In this document: piece by piece, positions 44,298-52,341 of the stretch
How positions within the stretch are numbered: the stretch's first letter is position 1
Layout of the letters: every line of letters starts with the position of its first letter
NCBI GenBank assembly: GCA_963826795.1
Contig: CAWGYT010000009.1
Span: forward strand, 124,001 to 188,000
Length of the DNA stretch: 64,000 nt
Reading direction: 5' to 3'
Source of the DNA: CAWGYT01 sp963826795
GTDB lineage: Bacteria; Planctomycetota; Planctomycetia; Pirellulales; Pirellulaceae
The notes under the pieces: generated by a model
The model's input: the letters and a program-made list of their open reading frames with translations, nothing else
Told to the model about the DNA's origin: nothing
Database searches by the model: none
Position numbers and translations under genes: made by a program

Positions 44298-45269
44298 ATG
44301 ATGTACTCCTCAACGGATCAGGCTGAGTTGAACGACAAATCAGGACAGTCCCGGATCGCGATCACGGGTTCCAGCGGACAGCTTGGAGCGGAGCTGTGCC
44401 GGCTTTTGGGACCACGGGCATTGCCGTTGGATTCCCAAGGGATGGATTTGACTCAGCCCGCTGAGATTGTCGCCACCGTAAGAGCACTCCGGCCCGACGT
44501 TCTAATCAACGCCGCGGCGTATACCGCCGTCGACGCCGCTCAGACGGATGCCCAACGCTGCTTCGCGGTCAACCACGAGGCCGTGCGGACTCTGGCCGAC
44601 GTGACGGCGGAGACCGACTGCGTGCTGGTGCAGCTCAGTACGGACTACGTGTTCGGTCGCGTGGGAAACCGCACCACGCCTCTGGCTGAAGACGATCCCA
44701 TCGATCCAATCGGGATTTATGCCCAATCCAAAGCCCTGGGCGAGCAGGCCGCCTGCCAGCATCCAAATCACCTGATCATCCGAACCTGTGGGATTTACGG
44801 CCCTCCCACGGATCCATCGCGTGGAAATTCGGGTGGAAATTTCGTCCATACGATGCTGCGTCTGGGAAAGGCGAACCGCCAAGTGAAAGTTGTCGCGGAC
44901 CAAGTCTGCAGTCCCACTTGGGTTGCCGAGTTGGCGGCGGCGATTGGTCATTTGGTGGAAACTCGCCAACGGGGACTCTTCCACGTCGTCAACCCAGGTG
45001 CCGTCTCCTGGTTCGAGTTCACGCAACACATTTTTCGCATCATGCGACTTGCTTGCACGGCCGTACCCATTCGCTCCGAAGAGTACGGGGCCGCGGCCCC
45101 CAGGCCCCACTTCAGCGCCCTCGGAATTGAGAAGTACCGCCGCACGAGTGGGCCTCCGATGTCGCCTTGCTTGCAAGCACTCGAAACTTATCTCGGAAGT
45201 CTCGGCCAGTCGACGAGTCACTCGCCGAGCGATACATTTCCGACCTGCGGCAGGAACGGGCCGGATTAA
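44298..45269 (+). CDS. rmlD: dTDP-4-dehydrorhamnose reductase
   Basis: 323 residues, normal length for the family. It reduces dTDP-4-dehydro-L-rhamnose to dTDP-L-rhamnose with NAD(P)H, the last step of the pathway. Seen: the Rossmann motif ITGSSGQLGAEL (residues ~22-33), NAAAYTAVDAAQTD, the STDYVF strand and the YAQSK (Tyr-x-x-x-Lys) catalytic pair, then RTCGIYGP and the C-terminal substrate-domain motif EEYGAAAPRPHFSAL. The first ~18 residues are a non-homologous-looking tail, so the start could be a little later. It faces away from the rRNA unit and converges with the sugar-transferase gene. It completes the pathway with rmlA and the rmlB-rmlC fusion 2-5 kb downstream. Confidence 0.93.
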   Translation: MMYSSTDQAELNDKSGQSRIAITGSSGQLGAELCRLLGPRALPLDSQGMDLTQPAEIVATVRALRPDVLINAAAYTAVDAAQTDAQRCFAVNHEAVRTLADVTAETDCVLVQLSTDYVFGRVGNRTTPLAEDDPIDPIGIYAQSKALGEQAACQHPNHLIIRTCGIYGPPTDPSRGNSGGNFVHTMLRLGKANRQVKVVADQVCSPTWVAELAAAIGHLVETRQRGLFHVVNPGAVSWFEFTQHIFRIMRLACTAVPIRSEEYGAAAPRPHFSALGIEKYRRTSGPPMSPCLQALETYLGSLGQSTSHSPSDTFPTCGRNGPD

Positions 45270-45336
45270 ACGCACCGGGACTTTTTGGCCGCTTGGCGAA
45301 CTCGGTCCGAGGGCGGCATCCTTGGCGCGAACGGAT

Positions 45337-46275
45337 TCAGGCCGCCCCGTCGCCGCGCACGACGGCCGGGATCGTCCTCAGGATTAATTTGAGATCGACC
45401 CCAAGCCCTCGCCGCTCGAGGTACTCTCGATCGACTTCCCTTTGGCGTCGAAAGTCCAGCTGGCTGCGTCCGGAAACCTGCCAGATGCAAGTTAAGCCAG
45501 GGCGAACTGAAAGCCGCACCCGATCCGCGTCCTGGTACTTCGCCACTTCCTCTGCCAAGGCGGGACGCGGCCCCACCAAGCTCATCTGCCCGCACAGCAG
45601 GTTCCAGAATTGCGGCAGCTCGTCCAGACTCAGGCGCCGCATGACGCGCCCGATCGTCGTAATCCGGGGATCGTGAAAAATTTTGAACGTCCGATCATCG
45701 GCATGCTGATTGAATACTGCGAGGTCGAACTTTAGCTCTTCCGCATTGACCACCATCGAGCGAAACTTCACGATCTCGAATTGCTTGCCTCGCTCACCAA
45801 CGCGAGTTTGCCAAAATAGAACCGGCCCCCCGTCAAACACCTTGATCAAGATCGCGCACACGGCCATGACCGGGCTGAGCAAGACCAATCCCAGCAGTGC
45901 CCCTACCAGGTCCAGACCGCGTTTGGGCACCGCGTACCCCAAGGGAGTTTTGATCGAAGGTATCGATACTTGCCAGGCCGGCGGATCAGAGCCATCGCCA
46001 AGGCCGGGACGGGCGGCCAATTCGCCTCGGGCGACGAGTGATTCGTCATCCGCAACGGATCTTGACGCAAATTCGCGCGACGCTTGCGGGTCGTCCCGGT
46101 GCCGCGAAGCATCCAACTCCAGTTGCCCAACCTGGGCCAGAAAGGCGAGATTCACGCCGCTCGAGAGCGAGACCGAATCCGCAGGTCCATGTGGGAGCAC
46201 TTGACCCATGGTTGACTTAGCCGACACAGATCGTCGTTGGTGCAAGTTCAAGAAGTTAGCGCGGAGCGAGAACAT
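45337..46275 (-). CDS. undecaprenyl-phosphate sugar phosphotransferase (bacterial sugar transferase family)
   Basis: 312 residues. The C-terminal ~200 residues are the monotopic phosphoglycosyl transferase domain: KRGLDLVGALLGLVLLSPV membrane hairpin, GPVLFWQTRVGERGKQFEIVKFRSM, RRLSLDELPQFWNLLCGQMSLVGPRP, and RPGLTCIWQVSGRS. The Asp-Glu pair in LDELPQ is the catalytic dyad in the family. It would transfer a sugar-1-phosphate to undecaprenyl phosphate and so start each repeat unit at the inner membrane face. The N-terminal ~95 residues are a low-complexity cytoplasmic-type extension without the extra membrane segments of WbaP-type proteins. ATG at 46275 or 46209 are both possible; neither has a clear ribosome site. 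Confidence 0.9.
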   Translation of the reverse strand: MFSLRANFLNLHQRRSVSAKSTMGQVLPHGPADSVSLSSGVNLAFLAQVGQLELDASRHRDDPQASREFASRSVADDESLVARGELAARPGLGDGSDPPAWQVSIPSIKTPLGYAVPKRGLDLVGALLGLVLLSPVMAVCAILIKVFDGGPVLFWQTRVGERGKQFEIVKFRSMVVNAEELKFDLAVFNQHADDRTFKIFHDPRITTIGRVMRRLSLDELPQFWNLLCGQMSLVGPRPALAEEVAKYQDADRVRLSVRPGLTCIWQVSGRSQLDFRRQREVDREYLERRGLGVDLKLILRTIPAVVRGDGAA

Positions 46276-46301
46276 CGGACCAACGGTCCCTGGCTCCCCG
46301 T

Positions 46302-47411
46302 TTGATGATAATTAGGGCCGCCAGAATTGGCCACGAAACCGCTCATTTTTCCGAAGCAGTTCAGGTGAGCAACCTCCCGGTGAGCCAGATTGCCTTTCCA
46401 CTGTCGATGGTCGGTGCAGTTGCCATCGGTCGCAATGAAGGGGACCGTCTCATCCGCTGTTTCGACTCCCTGCAAGCGATCCACCCCCGCATCGTCTACG
46501 TCGACTCGGGATCGACCGACCGAAGTGTCGAATGGGCGCGAAAACGGGGAATCGTCGTGGAGGAACTGGACGCTGAAAAAGCGTTCACAGCGGCTCGGGC
46601 CCGCAATGCCGGTTGGCGGCGGTTGCAGCAGGAATTCCCGGAGGTCGGCTTCGTTCAATTTCTGGACGGTGATTGCGAGCTGATCGCCGGTTGGCTGGAA
46701 ACCGCCTTGGAGGCATTCGCCGCCGTGCCAACCCGCGGAGTCGTCTGCGGGCGCCGGCGAGAACGTCATCCGGATCGATCGATCTACAACCGACTTTGCG
46801 ATCTCGAGTGGAACACGCCGCTCGGTAAGGCCCGCGCCTGCGGTGGCGATGCGTTGATGCGTCTGTCGGCGGTTGAGCAGGTGGGCGGATACAACGACAG
46901 TTTGATTGCGGGGGAGGAGCCTGAACTGTGCCTCCGCCTTCGCACGCAGGGCTGGACGATTGAGCGACTGGACGCCGACATGACGTGGCACGATGCCGCG
47001 ATCACTCGCTTCGGTCAATGGTTTCGGCGGGCTCGACGCGCCGGTCATGCCTACGCGGAAGGCGCCGCCCTGCACGGGTCGCCGCCAGAACGGCATTGCG
47101 TCCGAGAAACTCGCCGAATTTGGCTGTGGGCGCTCGTTTGGCCGCTTCTGCTGTGGCTCGCCAGCCTGTCGATCGGTCCCTGGAGCCTGCTTGGGTTATC
47201 CGTTTACGCCGTCCAGGTTTGCAAGACCGCTTGGCAAATTCGTGCCCGGGCAGATCGCCTTTCGACCGGTGTGCTCTACGGAATCGCCTGCGTGCTCGCC
47301 AAATGGCCACAACTGATCGGGCAGTGCCAGTACTGGGTTCATCGCTGGCGCGGACGACGAATGCGTCTCATCGAATACAAGGACGGCTCGGGAGGGCGAA
47401 GCTCCTGCTGA
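46302..47411 (+). CDS. glycosyltransferase family 2 membrane protein
   Basis: 369 residues from the first ATG; GTG at 46363 or ATG at 46407, just before VGAVAIGRNEG, are alternatives. GT-A fold features: VAIGRNEGDRL, VYVDSGSTDRS, ARARNAGWRR, VQFLDGDCEL (metal-binding DxD-like), and EEPELCLRLRTQG. The C-terminal third has two or three hydrophobic segments (LWALVWPLLLWLASLSIG, LLGLSVYAVQV), so it is a membrane-bound inverting transferase adding a sugar to the lipid-linked oligosaccharide. It is divergent from the sugar transferase gene. The last residues (GSGGRSSC) and the stop are encoded by the dispersed palindrome at 47384-47468. Confidence 0.88.
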   Translation: MMIIRAARIGHETAHFSEAVQVSNLPVSQIAFPLSMVGAVAIGRNEGDRLIRCFDSLQAIHPRIVYVDSGSTDRSVEWARKRGIVVEELDAEKAFTAARARNAGWRRLQQEFPEVGFVQFLDGDCELIAGWLETALEAFAAVPTRGVVCGRRRERHPDRSIYNRLCDLEWNTPLGKARACGGDALMRLSAVEQVGGYNDSLIAGEEPELCLRLRTQGWTIERLDADMTWHDAAITRFGQWFRRARRAGHAYAEGAALHGSPPERHCVRETRRIWLWALVWPLLLWLASLSIGPWSLLGLSVYAVQVCKTAWQIRARADRLSTGVLYGIACVLAKWPQLIGQCQYWVHRWRGRRMRLIEYKDGSGGRSSC

Positions 47412-47468
47412 GCCGTGCGCAGGGCGACGCACAACGCAAGTTCGGCTCGGCAGGAGCCTCGCCCTCCC
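47384..47468. repeat. dispersed REP-like palindrome, possible bidirectional terminator
   Basis: Two arms, GGGAGGGCGAAGCTCCTGCT at the left and the nearly perfect inverse (GGCTCGGCAGGAGCCTCGCC...) at the right, are separated by about 28 bases. They lie between two convergent genes and could stop transcription from both. The same family recurs at 61443-61568. Confidence 0.8.
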
Positions 47469-47478
47469 GGTGTAGAAT

Positions 47479-48402
47479 TCACTCGCCGGCCGCGATTTCG
47501 GCGAGATAATCGCCGTAGGTATTTTTCTGCTCGCGTGCAAGAGCGAGTAGCTGTTGCTGGTCGATAAACCCCATCCGAAACGCAATTTCCTCAATGCACG
47601 AAACCTTCAGCCCCTGCCGCTTCTCGATCGTCTCGACGTAGTTCGCGGCCTGCATCAGCGATTCGGGGGTTCCCGTATCGAGCCAGGCAAGACCTCGCCC
47701 CAGTTCGTGCACGTGCAGTTGGCCGCGCTCCAGATAGATCCGATTGAGGTCCGTAATTTCAAGCTCGCCACGTGCCGAAGGCCGGAGTGACGCGGCCAGC
47801 GTCACGACTTGCTCATCATAGAAGTAGAGACCTGGCACGGCGAATCGTGACCGCGGCCGGGCGGGCTTTTCGTCCAGGGAAATGGCGATTCCCTGCGAAT
47901 CAAACTCGATCACGCCATACCGCTCTGGGTCCTTCACGGGGTACGCGAAAATCGTCGCCCCCGACACACGGCTCGCCGCCTCCGCCAGGACCCGACCAAA
48001 ACCGTGTCCGTAAAAAATATTGTCCCCCAGTACCAACGCAACTCGATCGCCAGCCACAAACTCTGCGCCAATGAGGAACGCCTGGGCCAGGCCCTCCGGA
48101 GCGGGCTGAACCGCATAGTCCAGCCGGATCCCGAGATGACTGCCGTCGCCCAGTAACTGCTGGAAGCCGCCGATGTCGTGGGGAGTCGAAATCACGAGGA
48201 TCTCACGGATCCCGCCCAGCATGAGCGTCGCCAGCGGATAGTACACCAAGGGCTTGTCATAGATCGGCAGCAGTTGCTTGCTGACGGCCCGCGTCATCGG
48301 GTACAGACGCGTCCCACTGCCTCCCGCGAGAATGATGCCTTTGCGCGTGCGGTTGGTCGGGTCCGTGCTTGAGTCCGGCGGCAGGGGCAGTATGGAAGTC
48401 AT
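47479..48402 (-). CDS. rmlA: glucose-1-phosphate thymidylyltransferase
   Basis: 307 residues, slightly long because of an ~20-residue N-terminal tail. It forms dTDP-glucose from glucose-1-phosphate and dTTP, the first step to dTDP-L-rhamnose. Seen: nucleotide-binding GIILAGGSGTRLYPMT, SKQLLPIYDKPLVYYPL, the VLGDNIFYGHGF metal-site loop, EKPARPRSRFAVPGLYFYD and TPESLMQAANYV. It begins 3 bases after the stop of the rmlB-rmlC fusion, so the two are very likely co-transcribed and coupled. It ends at a REP-like palindrome. Confidence 0.95.
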   Translation of the reverse strand: MTSILPLPPDSSTDPTNRTRKGIILAGGSGTRLYPMTRAVSKQLLPIYDKPLVYYPLATLMLGGIREILVISTPHDIGGFQQLLGDGSHLGIRLDYAVQPAPEGLAQAFLIGAEFVAGDRVALVLGDNIFYGHGFGRVLAEAASRVSGATIFAYPVKDPERYGVIEFDSQGIAISLDEKPARPRSRFAVPGLYFYDEQVVTLAASLRPSARGELEITDLNRIYLERGQLHVHELGRGLAWLDTGTPESLMQAANYVETIEKRQGLKVSCIEEIAFRMGFIDQQQLLALAREQKNTYGDYLAEIAAGE

Positions 48403-48405
48403 GCT

Positions 48406-49986
48406 TCAGACAACCTTGTACGGAGAATTTGTCGCTTCTTCATGCCTTATCTCGTCGACCGGGAAACGTTTTCCGTGCCCCGCAAAGAGGCGATTGGGCG
48501 CGTTGAATACCCAGCCGTTCTCGTGCCCCACGTTACGATACGCATGGACGACCCCGGGAGGCACTGTGAGCGTGATGGGAGATTCCGTGCCGCCTTCGCA
48601 GCAGATGTAGTTACCATAGGTCGGCGACTCCGGCCGAGAGTCCCAGAGATGAATCGCAAATCGACTCGGCCCCACAAAGCCAAAATAATCGGTCTGCTCC
48701 ACGTGTTCGTGCGGTCCTCGGGTCACCCCCGGCTTCGTCTCGCTGACGTACGCCATCGCCGGCTGCAGGTCGCGCGGCAATTCATCGTTCCGAAACAGTT
48801 CGGCCAGCCATCCCCGTGCATCCTCATGTCGCTGAATCGCGCGAATCTCGACGCCCTCGATCGGCCCCTCGCGATATTCCTGGGCCGGTCGCGAACCCAG
48901 GTTTCGAACGTGGCCAGCGTGTTCCGCGGCCAGCACGCCCAATCGCTCCCGCTGGTACGTTCCCTCGGTCACCTCGCGCACCCACTCCTGGTGTTCGATG
49001 TACCACGCCACCGTGGCGCGGATTCCGGCGTCGAAATCGTGACGAGGCCGCCATCCAAGTTCGCTCCGGATCTTGGTGGCGTCAATCGCGTATCGCCGAT
49101 CGTGCCCAGGCCGATCCTCCACGAATTGAACCAAGCTCTTGGAAGGCCGACGGGTCGGCTTGGGTTGCAGTTCATCCACCGCGCGACAGATGGCCTCGAC
49201 GACCTCCAAGTTCGTCCGTTCCGCATCGCCTCCAATGTTGTAGACCTCGCCAGGCCGGCCGCGCTGCAGAATCTCACGCAGTGCTTCGCAGTGATCCTCA
49301 ACGTGCAGCCAGTCCCGAACGTTCGCCCCGTCCCCGTAAACCGGCAAGGGCTTTCCCTCGAGCGAGTTGAGGATCATCAGCGGGATGAGTTTCTCGGGAA
49401 ACTGAAAAGGACCGTAGTTGTTCGAGCAATTGGAAATGAAGACGGGCAATCCGTACGTATGAAAGTACGCTCGCACGAGATGGTCGGAGGCCGCTTTGGA
49501 AGCCGAATACGGTGAGTTGGGTTTGTAGGGCGATTCCTCCGTAAAGCGTCCGGTGGGGCCAAGCGAGCCGTACACTTCGTCCGTCGACACGTGCAAGAAG
49601 CGAAACGCCGAGCGCTCCTCGGACGGCGCGAGTTCACTCCAGTAGTCACGGGCCGCTTCCAACAGGATCTGCGTCCCGACCACGTTGGTTTCGATAAACG
49701 CCGCCGGAGCGCTGATCGATCGGTCAACGTGGGACTCGGCCGCGAAATGCACGATTGCCTCGGGTCGGTACTCGCGGAGCAATCGCCGCACAAGCGGGCC
49801 GTCACCGATCTCGCCGCGCACAAAAACGTGCCGCTCGTCGCCCTCGATCGCACGTAGCGACGCGAGATTGCCAGCGTAGGTCAGTTTGTCTAAATTGACG
49901 ACCCGGCAAGTCTTTGAGCGGACGCAGTGGCGCACGAACGTTCCACCGATGAATCCGGCTCCACCGGTGACCAGCAACGTCTTCAT
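48406..49986 (-). CDS. rmlB: dTDP-glucose 4,6-dehydratase fused to an RmlC-like 3,5-epimerase domain
   Basis: 526 residues against about 330-350 for RmlB alone. Residues 1-~340 are RmlB: VTGGAGFIGGTF, HFAAESHVDRS, STDEVYGS, YSASKAASDHL (Tyr-x-x-x-Lys), SNNYGPFQFPEKLIP, NVRDWLHVEDHC and EDRPGHDRRYAID. After a linker, residues ~370-526 form a cupin like dTDP-4-dehydrorhamnose 3,5-epimerase: DARGWLAELFR, KPGVTRGPHEHVEQTDYF, LTVPPGVVHAYRNVG and NAPNRLF. The usual RGLHYQ of RmlC is RGPHEH here, so activity should be checked. With rmlA and rmlD the fusion would complete the dTDP-L-rhamnose pathway in one locus. There is no separate rmlC in the window. Confidence 0.92.
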   Translation of the reverse strand: MKTLLVTGGAGFIGGTFVRHCVRSKTCRVVNLDKLTYAGNLASLRAIEGDERHVFVRGEIGDGPLVRRLLREYRPEAIVHFAAESHVDRSISAPAAFIETNVVGTQILLEAARDYWSELAPSEERSAFRFLHVSTDEVYGSLGPTGRFTEESPYKPNSPYSASKAASDHLVRAYFHTYGLPVFISNCSNNYGPFQFPEKLIPLMILNSLEGKPLPVYGDGANVRDWLHVEDHCEALREILQRGRPGEVYNIGGDAERTNLEVVEAICRAVDELQPKPTRRPSKSLVQFVEDRPGHDRRYAIDATKIRSELGWRPRHDFDAGIRATVAWYIEHQEWVREVTEGTYQRERLGVLAAEHAGHVRNLGSRPAQEYREGPIEGVEIRAIQRHEDARGWLAELFRNDELPRDLQPAMAYVSETKPGVTRGPHEHVEQTDYFGFVGPSRFAIHLWDSRPESPTYGNYICCEGGTESPITLTVPPGVVHAYRNVGHENGWVFNAPNRLFAGHGKRFPVDEIRHEEATNSPYKVV

Positions 49987-50029
49987 TCAAGGTCCCCCTT
50001 ACGTTTCCTGCGACACGAGTTCGCATGGT

Positions 50030-51041
50030 TCATTTGCGGAGGTTGGCCGTTGCGGCGGTGCAGTAGCCCCGCCCGCTAGTTCTCGCCGGCGCACCACCTC
50101 CTGTCAATTCCTGTCGCCGCGGATCGCCGCCCAGAGCCTGTGCCATCGCGTGTGATTTTCCGCGCGTCAGACATAGCCAATGATAGTTCCGCAGGAATCG
50201 CCGAAATTCCAAGTCATCGTAGCGAGGCTGGCCTTGCAACCAACTTGTCAGGTACCCCCATCCCATGGCCAAGGCGCCCCGGACCCGGGGCGGATGCGAA
50301 AGGCGGTAAACGACGCTGGCCGCCATGTAAAACGGACTGGTTCCCATGAAATATTGCCCGAAACCGTGACGAGCTCGGCCCGTCAAAATCCCGCGCTCGC
50401 TCGAGCCCATGGCGCGCAAGTGAATCAATCGCAACTCCGGATCGTCCCAACTTACAGCCGACCAGCCCAGCATGCGGCAGCGATGACAATCGATTCCGTC
50501 CCACATCACCTGAGGAACAAACCCGCCAATTTCCTGAAAACACGCGACGCGATAAAACTTGGCGGCACCGACCGACACGTCATCCCCCACGCCCTCGCTG
50601 ATGAGGGCCGCCCGTCCACAAGGCCTCCTCATTGCCCGCCCCAGGGTAGTAGGGTTTGCCACTGCAGGTCCCCAGTCGCGGGTCCGATTCCATCCGATCC
50701 ATTAACGTGGCAAAGTAGTTCGGTGGCAACACCAGATCAACGTCCAGCTTGCAGACATAGTCGCACTGCCCCAGATCGATCTCGGCCAAGCCGTCCTGAA
50801 AGGCCTCAATTACCCCGCTCCCCACGGCGCGACAGCCGCGGTCGCGACGCGAAACGATTTGAAGGCGCCGATTCCGAGCGGCATACTCACGCAGAATCTG
50901 CGGGGTTTCGTCGGACGAACCATCATCGACAATCACCCAGCGTTCCGGCAGTTCGGACTGGCCCAACACGCTGTCCAGCGTCCGACGGATGTACTTCGCT
51001 TCGTTCCGACATGGGCTTACGAGACAATATCTGCGTGACAT
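50030..51041 (-). CDS. glycosyltransferase family 2, frameshifted
   Basis: Start ATG at 51041 overlaps the stop of the upstream GT4 gene (TGATG), indicating translational coupling. First frame: MSRRYCLVSPCRNEAKYIRRTLDS, WVIVDDGSSDETPQI, GCRAVGSGVIEAFQDGL and CKLDVDLVLPPNYF, a GT-A nucleotide-binding domain with DxD-type residues. The frame breaks after NEEALWTG; removing one base at the CCC run 50611-50613 gives NEEALWTAALISEGVGDDVSVGAAKFYR and the rest of the protein (GFVPQVMWDGIDCHR, DPELRLIHLRAMGSS), about 336 residues in all. No membrane segments stand out. It probably adds a sugar to the lipid-linked unit. The shift is likely a sequence error. Confidence 0.82.
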
Positions 51042-52341
51042 CACGAGGCCCTCGTAAAGCAAGGCAAAGCAGGGGGGCTTTCGGCGGACATCTGCCGCGC
51101 GGCAGTGACGGCGTCGAGCAGCCGGTCGACGTTTCTCGAGAGCGAGAATTCTGCCGCGATTCGCCCCCGTCCCGAGGCACCTAAACGCCGTCGACCATCC
51201 GGATCCGCGATCAGCGTCGTCAATGCCCGGCTCAATTCGGGAACATTTCCCGGCGGCACCAGCCAGCCCGTCTCGCCGTGCCGGATTAACTCCCGAATCG
51301 TGGGGAGGTCGCCGGCAACCACGGCGATCCCCCGTGCCATCGCCTCCATCAAAACCACCGGAATTCCATCGCGGTCCCCCGAAGCGGTCGGGCGGCAGGG
51401 CAAGACCAGCAGGTCGCCGTGTTGCATCGCCAGCAGCACGTCATGATGATCACGAGCGCCCAGGAACTCGAGCGAGGCTCCCAGGTTTTCCTCGTCGCTC
51501 AAGCGTTTCAAGGCCGAGCGCTCAGGCCCCTCGCCAATCACTTGGCAATGGAAGGCAACTCCCTGTCGCCGAAGCGCGCCCAGCGCTCGAATCAGCAGAT
51601 CGAAGCCTTTTTTTTCGACCAAGCGACCAACTGCCAGCAGGCGAGTTGGCGGCGAGTTCTCACGTGTGTCCTGATTCCCGTCAGGGAGTTGGCCAGCCGG
51701 CGCGACGCCGCACCGCACAATTGGCAGCCGCGTCACGGACAGCTCAGGAACGCATGTTTGGTAGTAATGCCGATGCCAGTGGCTGATGCAAGCCACAAAC
51801 GCCGCTCGTCGCGCTTTGGCGGGAAGAAGTGAGTAGTCGCGAAACAGATCCGCGGCGTGTCCCGTAAAGCTGAACGGGATCTTTCGCAGCATCGCGAAGT
51901 ACATCGCAATGCTGGTGGGGACGTGCGCCAGGTGCGCGTGAACATGATCCACTTGCCGACCTGCCAGCCGGGTATCGAGCGCCAGCGCACCCAGGCACTG
52001 GAGCAGCAGCTTGGGCCGCCGCGACAGGGGTACGTGAGCACCGCACAAGGCATCCCCAAGGGCGGTTGCCACCACGCCCAACGTGGCCCTCGGACGACGC
52101 CATAGCGACCACCATCCATCACGTACGAGCGCCCCCATCCGGCGCCATAGATCGGGATCGATTCGCGGCCCATCTTGTCCAGCTCCGCCGAACCCAGCTC
52201 AGGCTCGGGAGATCGGACGGACGCCGTGATCACCGACACGCCGCGGCGTTGCAGTTCGAACACCTCGTGGTAGACGAAGGTCTCCGACCGAGCGGGCAGG
52301 CGGGCTCCGACATAGAGGATCGACATCGCGTGCTCGGTCAT
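51041..52341 (-). CDS. glycosyltransferase family 4 (GT-B), frameshifted
   Basis: Starts at ATG 52341, immediately after the stop of the chain-length gene (TAAATG). The first frame reads MSILYVGARLPARSETFVYHEVFELQRRGVSV, typical of GT4 N-domains. After IYGAGWG the frame is lost; adding one G to the five-G run at 52132-52136 restores GALVRDGWWSLW and the second frame. Later motifs: HVHAHLAHVPTS, ISHWHRHYY, LLAVGRLVEKKGFDLLIRAL, VIGEGPERSAL, FLGARDHHDVL, and GIPVVLMEAMARGIAVVAGD with the E-x7-E region. About 432 residues, cytoplasmic side, retaining transferase using a nucleotide sugar. The donor cannot be read from sequence. Confidence 0.85.
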
